This document shows positions 8,884 to 17,830 of a DNA stretch of 64,000 bases, in pieces (the first letter of the stretch is position 1; each line of letters begins with the position of its first letter). This stretch comes from Bacteroidota bacterium. Its GTDB lineage: Bacteria; Bacteroidota; Ignavibacteria; UBA10030; UBA6906. The position numbers and the translations under genes were made by a program. Where the stretch lies: NCBI GenBank assembly GCA_019637975.1, contig JAHBUR010000020.1, forward strand, positions 1 to 64,000, written 5' to 3'. Under the pieces are notes generated by a model. The model was not told where the DNA came from, did no database searches, and saw nothing but the letters and a program-made list of their open reading frames with translations.

Positions 8884-11800
8884 TACTACGACTCGGAGTT
8901 TTTCTGGCGGCAGCGGTTTTCTTCGTGTCCGGGGGCGGAGCGGGAACGAATGAATCGAACGACGTGCGTATTGTGTTTTCGTCAGAACAATCCATTCAAC
9001 TGGAGTATACCCCAAAACATTTTGCGCCAAACATCGTTAGGGAGAATGCGCGCGAATTTGTTGACTACTCCTTCGAAAACGCCATCCCCCTTGCAGGTAT
9101 CAGGGAAGCGGGTGTGCCGGATTTGAAGTTCCGGTTGTTGCCGCTCGGTTTTCAATCGACCGGAAACAACTTCGTTCAGGTCGTTGCGGTCGAGTATGAG
9201 GATATTTCCAACGTGCTGCTGAAGCCCGTTCCGGCGCTCCATGTGGTGGATGACATGCTGACCGTCAAGGAATATCCAATCGACGCTGTACGATACGGTA
9301 GCAACGAATTTCTTCCCGCCGCCGTTGCGGAACTCTCGCCGGTTGAGCAGACCCGCAGTATGTACATTGGAGGAGTAAAGCTATTTCCCCTTCAATATAA
9401 TCCGGTGACAAGAACCCTCAGGCGTTACAGTCGTATTGTTGTGGAGGTTGTCTACGGCACGGCATCAGGGCAACGGATCCGGAATGATGATGACATGCTG
9501 TTTAACGGACTTCTCATTAATAGAGAAACAGCACGGGCCTGGAAATTCGGCGAGCAGCGGGCACTGAACCGCACAACGGGCGCGCCGAGTGTGCTTGCAA
9601 GCGGAACGTGGTATCGTCTCACGGTTGCAGACGAAGGGATGTACATTCTCGATGCGAACTGGTTTACGGCCAGCGGCATCAACCTCTCAGGAGTCGACCC
9701 GCGCACAATGAAGATTTACGGCAACGGCGGCGAACAGCTTCCCGAGGGTCTTGTGGTTCCCCGGCCTGTTGATTTGGTCGAGAACGCCATCTTCGTGCAG
9801 GGTGAGGATGACGGCCAATTCAATCAGGGCGATCATCTGGTTTTCTACGGCAGGGGTGTGCAGGGGATCAAGTATGATGCAACCCGGAAAACCCTCCGGC
9901 ACTACATCCACAATTACAGCAGAGTCAATTACTACTGGCTGACATTCGGCGGGCAGCCCGGAAAAAGGATGCAACTTCAGGCTTCCGTTACGGATCCGGC
10001 AACCGTCATGCCCAACATGTTCATGGATGCCGTATGGGTGGAACCCGACACCGTGAACCTGCTCAAGTCCGGGAAGAGTTGGCTCAGCTTTCCCATCAAT
10101 CCCGGCGGAACGCAGTTGCGCATGTTTCCTCTCGCCGGTCTCGTCATCAGCGAGCCGAGAACATACCGCTTCACGCTCGTTGCAGGATCAAGCACGGGTT
10201 CAACGTTCAATGTGAGGGAAAGCGGAAACCTGATAGGCGCCTACAACATTTTCGGTGTTGGCGGAGAGACGATTGCACGCGATGCGTCGTTTGAACTCGC
10301 AGGCGATTTTCCGATTCAGAATAATACCAGCCAGCTCGGCTTCGAATTCAGATCCAACGATCCCGGCGCAAGCGGATGGTTGGATTGGGTCGAGATCGTG
10401 TACCGGCGACTGTTTGAGCCGGTGAACAACTACTTGCGCTTCCGTTCCCCCGATACAACCGGGATTGTAGAATACCAGCTTGGTCAGTTCACAGGCACGA
10501 CGTCTGTATTTGATGTCACCGACTACGCAAATGTGAAACGAATCGGGGCGAGTGCCGGAGTGTTTCGTGCCCAACAATCAGCAGGAGGTGTTTCGGAATA
10601 CATTGCGCTGGGAACCAACGCGTACAAAGTTCCCTCTGCGGTTGTTTCCATTCCGAACCAGAATCTCCGCGGCAATGCGCAACAGTATGATTTCATCATT
10701 ATCACATCACAGGAGTTTGCCTCCGCTGCCAACAGGCTGAAGGCGCATCGTGAGAATCCGGCGTACGGTGGATTATCCACTATTGTCGTGGATGTGAATC
10801 AGATCTACAACGAATTCAATGCAGGCGTTCCCGACGTGACGGCGATCCGCGACTTTCTCAAGTACGCGTATGAAGAGTGGCCGGCGAATGCTCCGAAATT
10901 TGTGTGCTTCTTAGGCCAGGGTTCATACGATTACAAGAGCGTTCTTGGCACAAGAACAAACTACGTTCCGACCTGGCAACGGACGGAGAATCCATATGAC
11001 GATGTGTATAGTTCTTCGTCCGACGACTTCTTTGTCCGGAATCTGAACAGCAGGCCTTTCATGGTTACCGGAAGACTGAACGCCCGCAACGTACAGCAGG
11101 CGGATCAGTTGGTGAACCGGGTGATTGCGTACGATACACAATCGGCGAGGGACAGTTGGAAGTTCCGCGCCTTGTTTGTGGGAGATGATGGATGGGTCGG
11201 AGGGGCAAACTCAGAGGGCGATATTCATACGCGAGGGGCCGAAAGCATTGCCAACCTTACGCCGTTGATTTTCGAAAAGAAGAAAGTCTATCTTGAAGAA
11301 TATCCCACCGTCGTTTCGGCGTTGAGCCGTCGCAAGCCGGGTGCGTACCAGGATATCCTCGATGAAATCAACCGCGGCGTTCTGATTGTGAATTTTGTCG
11401 GTCACGGCAACCCGACGGTCTGGACGCACGAGTCTGTCTTCAGCACACAAACGTCGATTCCGCAACTATTTAATGCGAACAAGCTCTCGTACTTCTTCGG
11501 GGCAACCTGCAACTTCTCACAATTCGACGATCCAAGCCGGGAAACCGGCAGCGAACTTCTCATGAACAGGCTGGAGGGAGGCGCAATTGGAGTTGTGTCG
11601 GCATCCCGTAAAGTTTTCTCAAGCTCGAACGAAGCGTTGAACCGGGGAATCTTCGTCAACATGTTCCGGCAGGACATTCACGGTCGTGTGCTTGTCGATC
11701 GTGTAGCAACTGCGTTGTTTTTGTACAAAGCCGCGGGCGGGAGCTTTGACCTTCTTAATGATGAAAAATATCTCGTGTTGGGAGATCCGACACAACACCT

Positions 11801-12917
11801 GCAATTTCCCCGCGGATATGTCGCCATTGATACGATTAATTCCGAACCTGTTGATTTCGTCAACGGCATGCCGCGTACCTCGCCTATTCAATTGAAGTCG
11901 CTTGCCCGCATCAATGTCAAAGGGTCGATTCGGAACGAAGCGAACATTCTCGATTCACTGCGGCAAGGCCAGCTTACTTTGATTGTGAACGATGCTATGC
12001 GCTCGATTCTCATTCCTGCATACGGGTGGGGATACTCGACTGTAGGAAGCTTGATCTATCGGGGCCAGAATTCCGTTTCAAACGGAAGGTTCTCAGCCAC
12101 ATTCATTGTTCCAAAAGACATTGCATACGCCGATTCCACGACACGAGGGAGGCTTGTCGGGTATTTCCTGGGCTCTGACGCGAGTTCCGATGGAGTCGGA
12201 TATACCTCCAACGTTGCGATCAGCGGAACCGACACAACTGCTCAACGCGATACCATCGGACCGACGATGCGGATCATGCTCGGCCACTCCTATGAGAGCA
12301 GCCTTTCATTCCGCGATGGCGATGTGGTGAATGAGAATCCGATTCTCTTTGTTGATTTGGAGGACTCAAGCGGTGTCAACACATCAACATCGGGGCTGGG
12401 GCATAGAATCGAGGCGTGGTTCAACGGAAGCGCACAAAGCAGGGATATGACGGAGTTCTACACGAGCAAGCTCGACAATTTCCAGGCCGGAACCGTGCGC
12501 TACCCCGTACGTGATTTGCAGCGGGGACAGAATTCTGTCAGGGTACGCGCATGGGATACGTACAATAATGCCCGGACGGGCGAGGCGTATTTCCAGGTTC
12601 TCTCGAACGAGCAATTACAGGTTGTCGATGTATTCAACTATCCCAATCCTTTAACAACCGGGACAGCATTCACATTCCGCCACAACCAACAGACGCCCGT
12701 CAATGCGACAATCAAGATCTACACTATTGCAGGACGGCTCATTCAAACGCTGGAGAGATTCGGTGCAGCCGACTCCTACGTGGCAATTCCATGGGACGGG
12801 CGGGATCGTGATGGTGATGTTCTGGCAAATGGTGTATATTTGTACAAAGTCCTTGTCCGTACAATCGACGGCAGGTACAGCAGCGAAACATTGGGCAAGC
12901 TCGCAATCGCAAAATAG
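8880..12917 (+). CDS. porU: Type IX secretion system sortase PorU
   Basis: Gingipain-family (C25) cysteine peptidase that cleaves the C-terminal sorting domain of T9SS cargo at the cell surface and attaches the cargo to A-type LPS. The 1345-residue protein has a signal peptide, a long beta-rich N-terminal region, and a C25 domain with the catalytic pair visible as FVGHGN (His842) and FFGATCNFS (Cys877). The C-terminus is itself a T9SS/FlgD-like Ig sorting module (FNYPNPL...IKIYTIAGRLI...NGVYLYKV). Length fits PorU (1100-1400). porV follows at 47 bp, as in many T9SS loci. The start overlaps a small upstream ORF by four bases. Confidence 0.93.
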   Translation: MILRLGVFLAAAVFFVSGGGAGTNESNDVRIVFSSEQSIQLEYTPKHFAPNIVRENAREFVDYSFENAIPLAGIREAGVPDLKFRLLPLGFQSTGNNFVQVVAVEYEDISNVLLKPVPALHVVDDMLTVKEYPIDAVRYGSNEFLPAAVAELSPVEQTRSMYIGGVKLFPLQYNPVTRTLRRYSRIVVEVVYGTASGQRIRNDDDMLFNGLLINRETARAWKFGEQRALNRTTGAPSVLASGTWYRLTVADEGMYILDANWFTASGINLSGVDPRTMKIYGNGGEQLPEGLVVPRPVDLVENAIFVQGEDDGQFNQGDHLVFYGRGVQGIKYDATRKTLRHYIHNYSRVNYYWLTFGGQPGKRMQLQASVTDPATVMPNMFMDAVWVEPDTVNLLKSGKSWLSFPINPGGTQLRMFPLAGLVISEPRTYRFTLVAGSSTGSTFNVRESGNLIGAYNIFGVGGETIARDASFELAGDFPIQNNTSQLGFEFRSNDPGASGWLDWVEIVYRRLFEPVNNYLRFRSPDTTGIVEYQLGQFTGTTSVFDVTDYANVKRIGASAGVFRAQQSAGGVSEYIALGTNAYKVPSAVVSIPNQNLRGNAQQYDFIIITSQEFASAANRLKAHRENPAYGGLSTIVVDVNQIYNEFNAGVPDVTAIRDFLKYAYEEWPANAPKFVCFLGQGSYDYKSVLGTRTNYVPTWQRTENPYDDVYSSSSDDFFVRNLNSRPFMVTGRLNARNVQQADQLVNRVIAYDTQSARDSWKFRALFVGDDGWVGGANSEGDIHTRGAESIANLTPLIFEKKKVYLEEYPTVVSALSRRKPGAYQDILDEINRGVLIVNFVGHGNPTVWTHESVFSTQTSIPQLFNANKLSYFFGATCNFSQFDDPSRETGSELLMNRLEGGAIGVVSASRKVFSSSNEALNRGIFVNMFRQDIHGRVLVDRVATALFLYKAAGGSFDLLNDEKYLVLGDPTQHLQFPRGYVAIDTINSEPVDFVNGMPRTSPIQLKSLARINVKGSIRNEANILDSLRQGQLTLIVNDAMRSILIPAYGWGYSTVGSLIYRGQNSVSNGRFSATFIVPKDIAYADSTTRGRLVGYFLGSDASSDGVGYTSNVAISGTDTTAQRDTIGPTMRIMLGHSYESSLSFRDGDVVNENPILFVDLEDSSGVNTSTSGLGHRIEAWFNGSAQSRDMTEFYTSKLDNFQAGTVRYPVRDLQRGQNSVRVRAWDTYNNARTGEAYFQVLSNEQLQVVDVFNYPNPLTTGTAFTFRHNQQTPVNATIKIYTIAGRLIQTLERFGAADSYVAIPWDGRDRDGDVLANGVYLYKVLVRTIDGRYSSETLGKLAIAK

Positions 12918-12963
12918 GAATTGAAACGACGAAAGAACTATTTATCAGGAGGAGAGATAACTC

Positions 12964-14115
12964 ATGAAGGCAATATTCAAAGCATCGTTTGTGTGCGCGT
13001 TGACATTTGTGCTTGGCATGCCTGTGCCGCAAGCGGCACAAGCACAGGGAGAATCGGCGGTGCCCTTTTTGCTGATTGCGCCAAACTCACGAGCCGCCGG
13101 AATCGGTGAAACAGGTACAGGCTCGGTTGACGATGCCTCGGCGGTGTTCTGGAATCCCGGGGCGTTGGCATTCATGGACGGGCAGGAAGTAACGCTCACG
13201 CATGCAAACTGGCTGCCGCAGTTCGGACTTTCCGATCTCTTTTATGAATATCTGAACTACCGCAATCGCATTGATGACATCGGCGGCACCATCGGTGTCA
13301 GCATTACGTATCTGAATCTCGGCGAATTCATCCGCACGAATTCCGCCGGACTTGAGGAGGGAAAATTCAAAGCATACGAATTTGCAGTAACCGCCGGTTA
13401 TTCAACAAAGATCTTCGACGATCTCGGACTCGGTTTCAACGCGCGGTTTATCCGAAGTTCTCTCTCTCCGCTCGGAACAGCGGAAGAGCAAGGGTCAGGA
13501 ATTGCCAACACCGTCAGCTTCGACATAGCCATGATGTGGCGGCCGTTTGATTTGGGTGTGGATTGGCTCGATAACATGCTCAGCATGGGCTTCAATCTCT
13601 CCAATCTCGGACCCAAAGTGACATATGTCGATGCTGCCCAGGCCGATCCGCTTCCGACGAATCTCCGTGTCGGGTTGGGCTACAAGGTGTTTGAAGATGA
13701 ATACAACAGCCTGACCTACTCGGTGGATGCAAGCCGGTTGCTCGTACGTCGCAGGCCGGAAATCAAAGACAGTCTGGGAAATATCATCCAGGCCGCCTCC
13801 GTCGATCCGCTCCCGAAGTCACTCTTCACGGCGTGGGGTGACGGCAGCGGGTTGAAGAAGATCAATCTCAGCATGGGAGCCGAGTACTGGTACGGTTCTC
13901 CGCGACTGATTGCAATTCGTGTCGGCCACTTTTTTGAGGATCCGAGTTTCGGGAACAGGAACTTCTGGACGTTCGGCGCGGGCTTGCGCTACGATATTTT
14001 CGGTTTCGACTTCAGCTACATTTCCGCCGCAGAAGGGCATCCGCTTTCGGACACCATCCGTTTTTCACTGCTGATTGGCTGGGGCGCTTCAACGGCAGTG
14101 AACGTTCCACAATGA
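12964..14115 (+). CDS. porV: Type IX secretion system outer-membrane protein PorV (LptO)
   Basis: 14-strand FadL-like barrel that collects folded cargo from the SprA translocon and delivers it to the PorU attachment complex. 383 residues: signal peptide (to about AQAQG), then the hallmark VPFLLIAPNSRAAGIGETGTGSVDDASAVFWNPGALAFM split over residues ~31-69, and strand-rich sequence to the end. A good SD (AGGAGGAG) lies about 8 nt before the ATG. Co-directional with porU, same operon. Confidence 0.93.
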   Translation: MKAIFKASFVCALTFVLGMPVPQAAQAQGESAVPFLLIAPNSRAAGIGETGTGSVDDASAVFWNPGALAFMDGQEVTLTHANWLPQFGLSDLFYEYLNYRNRIDDIGGTIGVSITYLNLGEFIRTNSAGLEEGKFKAYEFAVTAGYSTKIFDDLGLGFNARFIRSSLSPLGTAEEQGSGIANTVSFDIAMMWRPFDLGVDWLDNMLSMGFNLSNLGPKVTYVDAAQADPLPTNLRVGLGYKVFEDEYNSLTYSVDASRLLVRRRPEIKDSLGNIIQAASVDPLPKSLFTAWGDGSGLKKINLSMGAEYWYGSPRLIAIRVGHFFEDPSFGNRNFWTFGAGLRYDIFGFDFSYISAAEGHPLSDTIRFSLLIGWGASTAVNVPQ

Positions 14116-14126
14116 GTTCATATTCT

Positions 14127-14157
14127 GCATGTCGCAGACTGCAAGTCTGCGGCATGC
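14127..14157 (+). repeat. Long inverted repeat between porV and the M6-like gene
   Basis: GCATGTCGCAGACT (14127-14140), loop GCA, AGTCTGCGGCATGC (14144-14157): a 14-bp stem with a single G.U wobble. No T tract follows. It looks like a REP-type intergenic palindrome and could separate expression of porV from the downstream cargo gene. Confidence 0.6.
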
Positions 14158-14195
14158 TTGATGCAGCCTCCTCCTTATGTAGAATTTAAATCGCA

Positions 14196-17100
14196 ATGAC
14201 GTTGACGAAATATCTTCTCCCGCTTCTGCTTGTTTCGGGTTCCCTGTTTGCACAACAACTGAGTCATCCCGTGATGGTTTCGCGGGATGATGCGTTTTCA
14301 TCACCTCGTCCGTATATCGTGCAACCCGAAACAGTGAATGTACTGGCCGTAATGGTTCAATTCCAGATCGATAACGACGCCGGCACCAGCGGCAACGGGC
14401 AGTTCGATCTTTCCACTCCCGCAAACCCGGGATTGGATGCTCCGCCGCGCAATCATCAGTATTTTCTTGACCATCTTACATTTCTTACCAACTACTATCG
14501 CAAGGCGTCAAAAGGCAAAGTGATTATACAGGCAACACTTGTCGATTCCGTGTTCACCCTCGGCAGCCAGATGGCGCGATACAGTCCGCCCAAAAGCGGA
14601 CCCAACACGGCGGTCGGCGACCTTGCCCGCGATTCATGGCAGAAAGTTGACTCATCCGGCTTGGTTCCGGATTTCTCTGTGTACGATTGCTTTGTGGTGT
14701 TTCATGCGGGAGTGGGGAGGGATGTTGATGTTGCCGGAACGATCGGCTACGACCCGACGCCGCGCGATATTCCGTCTCTCTATCTTGGGTTGAATGCATT
14801 CAAGGAATTTTATGGCGGAACGTACGAGGGCATTCCGGTTCGCAACGGATTCCGAATTACGAACTCCATCATCATGCCCGAAACGGAAACGCGTGAACTT
14901 CCGGCAACGCCGACCAACTTCACTCTGACTCTCGGAATCAACGGCTTGCTGTGTGCATCGGTGGGCAATTTTCTCGGCCTGCCGGATTTGTTCGATACGA
15001 ACACAGGACGTTCGGGCATCGGGAGATTCGGTTTGATGGACGGGCAGGCGATTTTCAGTTTTCGTGGCGCCTTCCCGCCCGAACCTTCCGCGTGGGAGAA
15101 ATATTGGCTCGGCTGGATTCAACCCGTCACACTCGGCGCGGGCGAGCATGCAGTGAGTCTGCCGGCCGTCTCGACTGCCGATACGGTATACCGTATTCCT
15201 ATCAGCGCTTCAGAATATTTTCTGGTGGAGAATAGAAACCGCGACGCCGGCCGTAACGGCCAGCGTATCACAACACGGTACGGCGGAACAATCCGCCAGT
15301 TGAGTTTTGCCCGCGATACGGCTGGGTTCGAAGCGTTCGACATTTCGGGTATCAGCGGCAACATTATTGATGTTGAGGATTTGGATTGGAGCCTGCCCGG
15401 TGGCGTGAACCGTGCCGGCACATTCTATGACGGCGGCGTTCTGATCTGGCATATTGACGAGACCGTGATTGCGCAGGGACTTGCAACAAACGGCGTCAAC
15501 GCAAATCCGAGACGCCGCGGCGTGAATCTTATGGAGGCCGACGGCTCGCAAGATATAGGGCAGCAGTACGGGCAGCTTGAACCCGGAAGCGGAAGTGAAG
15601 AAGGCACAGCACTCGACTTCTGGTACCTCGGCAACGAATCGCCGGTGAACAAGAACGAATTCTCCGCCAAAACCTATCCTAACTCCAACAGCAACAGCGG
15701 AGCCAATAGTCACATCACGATTAAAGACTTCAGCGCCCGCGGTCCGCAGATGACGGCGCGGGTGATTGTGGGGGGTGATCAGATCATGCCGTTACCGGGA
15801 TTTCCGAAAGCAACAGGTGAACGATTGTCGCTGAATTCGCTGACCATTGGCAACATAGTTGGCGGAAACTCACCTCAGCTCGTCGTGAGTACTGACGGCG
15901 TTGAAATTCCGCCGCTTGGTGGCGGGAGCTACTTCCTTGTTCCACAGAAGATATATGCTTGGCAAACGAACGGCAAAGGTGTCGTTCCAACCTCGCACTC
16001 CGGCCTGTTGGTATCCGACTCGGGCTTGTTAGCCCCGGCGTCACTAAGAGACATGAATGGAGATGGCTATGCTGACATTGTATTGAGAACCGGAAATCGA
16101 ACTCGAACTCGTTCGGAGATTTCAGTATACTCAGCACCAACACTTGCTGGCGACAGCTTGGCGACGAAATCAGTTCTGAGCAATCCGTTTTTCCACTTCA
16201 CTCGGGCGTTAGCAATCTCCGACTCTGTAATTGTTTCGGCCGGAGAAGTCACCTATTTCTTTCGTCATGATGGCAGCCTGATTGATAGCCTGCCTACAGC
16301 AGGAGCAACTGGGGTGGCAGTATTTACTAATCCGGATGCTTTTATTGTCACTTCGATCCATCAGACTATTCGCAAAGTAACGCTACGTCTGGGGGCAAAC
16401 GCAGCGATTGCTGAGACTCTCTCTGCGAGTTTCTATGATAAGATTATTGTCGACCGAGCTGTTGTGGGAATTGTGGGGAGGGATCAGAAAAAGAAGATCG
16501 CCTTTACTACGACAGATGGTCTCTACCTTCTTGATGAGAATCTGAACGTAGCTCCTGGATTTCCAGTGAACATAGGTGTTGCAGGCACGGCCGTGATTCA
16601 GTCCCCAGTTGTTGCAGATATTGATGGGGACGGTATTCGTGATATAGTTGCCTTCTCATTCAATAGAATACATGCGATCAACTACGCAGGGGCTTCTCTC
16701 GACAACTTCCCGAAGCTCATTCCCTCGTCTGCTCATATTCGGTCGGTGCCGGTAGTGGCTGATGTGGATGGCGACGGGCTTGTTGATGTTGTTGCCGTAA
16801 CGGGCGACGGGCTTGTTGTTGCATACAACAAGAATGGCGACATGGCCAGGGGATTTCCCCTTCTCGCCGGGAATGCTCAATACCCGGATTTCGGACAACA
16901 GTCCGTTGCTGCGTTTGCTTCAGGTGATACTATGATGCTTGCGGTCGCTTCATCTGAAGATGGTACGGTGTCGGCATGGCGAACGGGGTTTGCTCGGGGT
17001 GCGCCGATTATTCCGTGGGGTCAGTTTCAACGCGATGCCCAACACAGCGGTCTCGCCATCGAGCCGCTGACGGGGACGCCGCTCAGTTCTTCTTTCTTCC

Positions 17101-17375
17101 CTAAAGAACGTGCGTACAACTGGCCGAATCCTGTTTACGATGGCAGAACATTCATCCGCTATTTCGTGAGCGAGAATGCCACCGTGAAGATCAGGATTTT
17201 TGATCTGGCGGGAGATTTGGTGACGGAGTTCAACGGACCGGGCATTGCCGGAGTTGATAATGAAGTGGAATGGAATGTGCGAGATGTACAAAGCGGCGTG
17301 TATCTTGCACGCATCGAAGCAAGCGGTTCGGGAAAAAGCGAAACCGCTATCGTGAAGGTTGCCGTTGTGAAATAG
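14196..17375 (+). CDS. T9SS cargo with degenerate M6 metallopeptidase domain, FG-GAP repeats and sorting domain
   Basis: 1059 residues. Signal peptide (to LFAQQ), then an M6-type peptidase domain (about residues 40-300) recognised by the YYRKASKGKVIIQ stretch and by GLPDLFDTNTGRSGIGRFGLMD. The zinc motif that should read HExxH immediately before GLPDL is ASVGN here (residues 254-258), so both histidines and the catalytic glutamate are missing and the domain is very likely inactive. Two FG-GAP/VCBS-like repeats follow (ADIDGDGIRDIV; ADVDGDGLVDVV, about residues 810-890). The C-terminal ~90 residues (YNWPNPV...VKIRIFDLAGDLV...SGVYLARI) form a T9SS type A sorting domain. Secretion by the adjacent porU/porV system is inferred; function unknown. 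Confidence 0.8.
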   Translation: MTLTKYLLPLLLVSGSLFAQQLSHPVMVSRDDAFSSPRPYIVQPETVNVLAVMVQFQIDNDAGTSGNGQFDLSTPANPGLDAPPRNHQYFLDHLTFLTNYYRKASKGKVIIQATLVDSVFTLGSQMARYSPPKSGPNTAVGDLARDSWQKVDSSGLVPDFSVYDCFVVFHAGVGRDVDVAGTIGYDPTPRDIPSLYLGLNAFKEFYGGTYEGIPVRNGFRITNSIIMPETETRELPATPTNFTLTLGINGLLCASVGNFLGLPDLFDTNTGRSGIGRFGLMDGQAIFSFRGAFPPEPSAWEKYWLGWIQPVTLGAGEHAVSLPAVSTADTVYRIPISASEYFLVENRNRDAGRNGQRITTRYGGTIRQLSFARDTAGFEAFDISGISGNIIDVEDLDWSLPGGVNRAGTFYDGGVLIWHIDETVIAQGLATNGVNANPRRRGVNLMEADGSQDIGQQYGQLEPGSGSEEGTALDFWYLGNESPVNKNEFSAKTYPNSNSNSGANSHITIKDFSARGPQMTARVIVGGDQIMPLPGFPKATGERLSLNSLTIGNIVGGNSPQLVVSTDGVEIPPLGGGSYFLVPQKIYAWQTNGKGVVPTSHSGLLVSDSGLLAPASLRDMNGDGYADIVLRTGNRTRTRSEISVYSAPTLAGDSLATKSVLSNPFFHFTRALAISDSVIVSAGEVTYFFRHDGSLIDSLPTAGATGVAVFTNPDAFIVTSIHQTIRKVTLRLGANAAIAETLSASFYDKIIVDRAVVGIVGRDQKKKIAFTTTDGLYLLDENLNVAPGFPVNIGVAGTAVIQSPVVADIDGDGIRDIVAFSFNRIHAINYAGASLDNFPKLIPSSAHIRSVPVVADVDGDGLVDVVAVTGDGLVVAYNKNGDMARGFPLLAGNAQYPDFGQQSVAAFASGDTMMLAVASSEDGTVSAWRTGFARGAPIIPWGQFQRDAQHSGLAIEPLTGTPLSSSFFPKERAYNWPNPVYDGRTFIRYFVSENATVKIRIFDLAGDLVTEFNGPGIAGVDNEVEWNVRDVQSGVYLARIEASGSGKSETAIVKVAVVK

Positions 17376-17391
17376 AGATCATGGAGGTGTT

Positions 17392-17781
17392 ATGGCTAAG
17401 ACATCGATAAAAGCCCATTTTGACGGCAAGCAGATTGTGTTGGATGAGGCCGCTCACTTGGAGCCCGGTGAAAAAGTCATTGTTAGACGAATCTCGGCAG
17501 AATCGGGAAACACGTACTCGGTCAAGGAAACAAACCCCGCGTACGACTCCGCCAAGAGTTCACCCCCAGTAACGAAAGAGATCATCAAGGCGGAAATAGA
17601 TATGATCCCTGATGAGGGTTTGCCTGAACTCCTCGACCTTATCAAGCGGATGGCTGCACAGGAAAGAGGACGGCAAGCGGATAGTCTTCTCCTAAGTCTT
17701 CAACAGATTGAGATAGAAGGTCCAAAGGATTTTTCAACCAACCTTGACGCATATCTCAATGGAGAAAAGGAACTTCCGTGA
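17392..17781 (+). CDS. Small antitoxin-like protein of unknown function
   Basis: 129 residues, no signal peptide. The N-terminus (KAHFDGKQIVLDE...LEPGEKVIVRRI) resembles the short beta-strand module found at the start of DUF104/AF2212-type antitoxin-like proteins, and the end (NLDAYLNGEKELP) is like that of small antitoxins. No PIN- or RelE-type toxin gene adjoins it: the next gene is a 1069-residue surface protein. It may be an orphan antitoxin or something unrelated. An AUGGAGG-type SD lies 5 nt before the ATG. Confidence 0.55.
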   Translation: MAKTSIKAHFDGKQIVLDEAAHLEPGEKVIVRRISAESGNTYSVKETNPAYDSAKSSPPVTKEIIKAEIDMIPDEGLPELLDLIKRMAAQERGRQADSLLLSLQQIEIEGPKDFSTNLDAYLNGEKELP

Positions 17782-17830
17782 AGCAGGTTTTTCTTGTTTG
17801 CAATACTAATGAAACTGTAAACAATACCGA

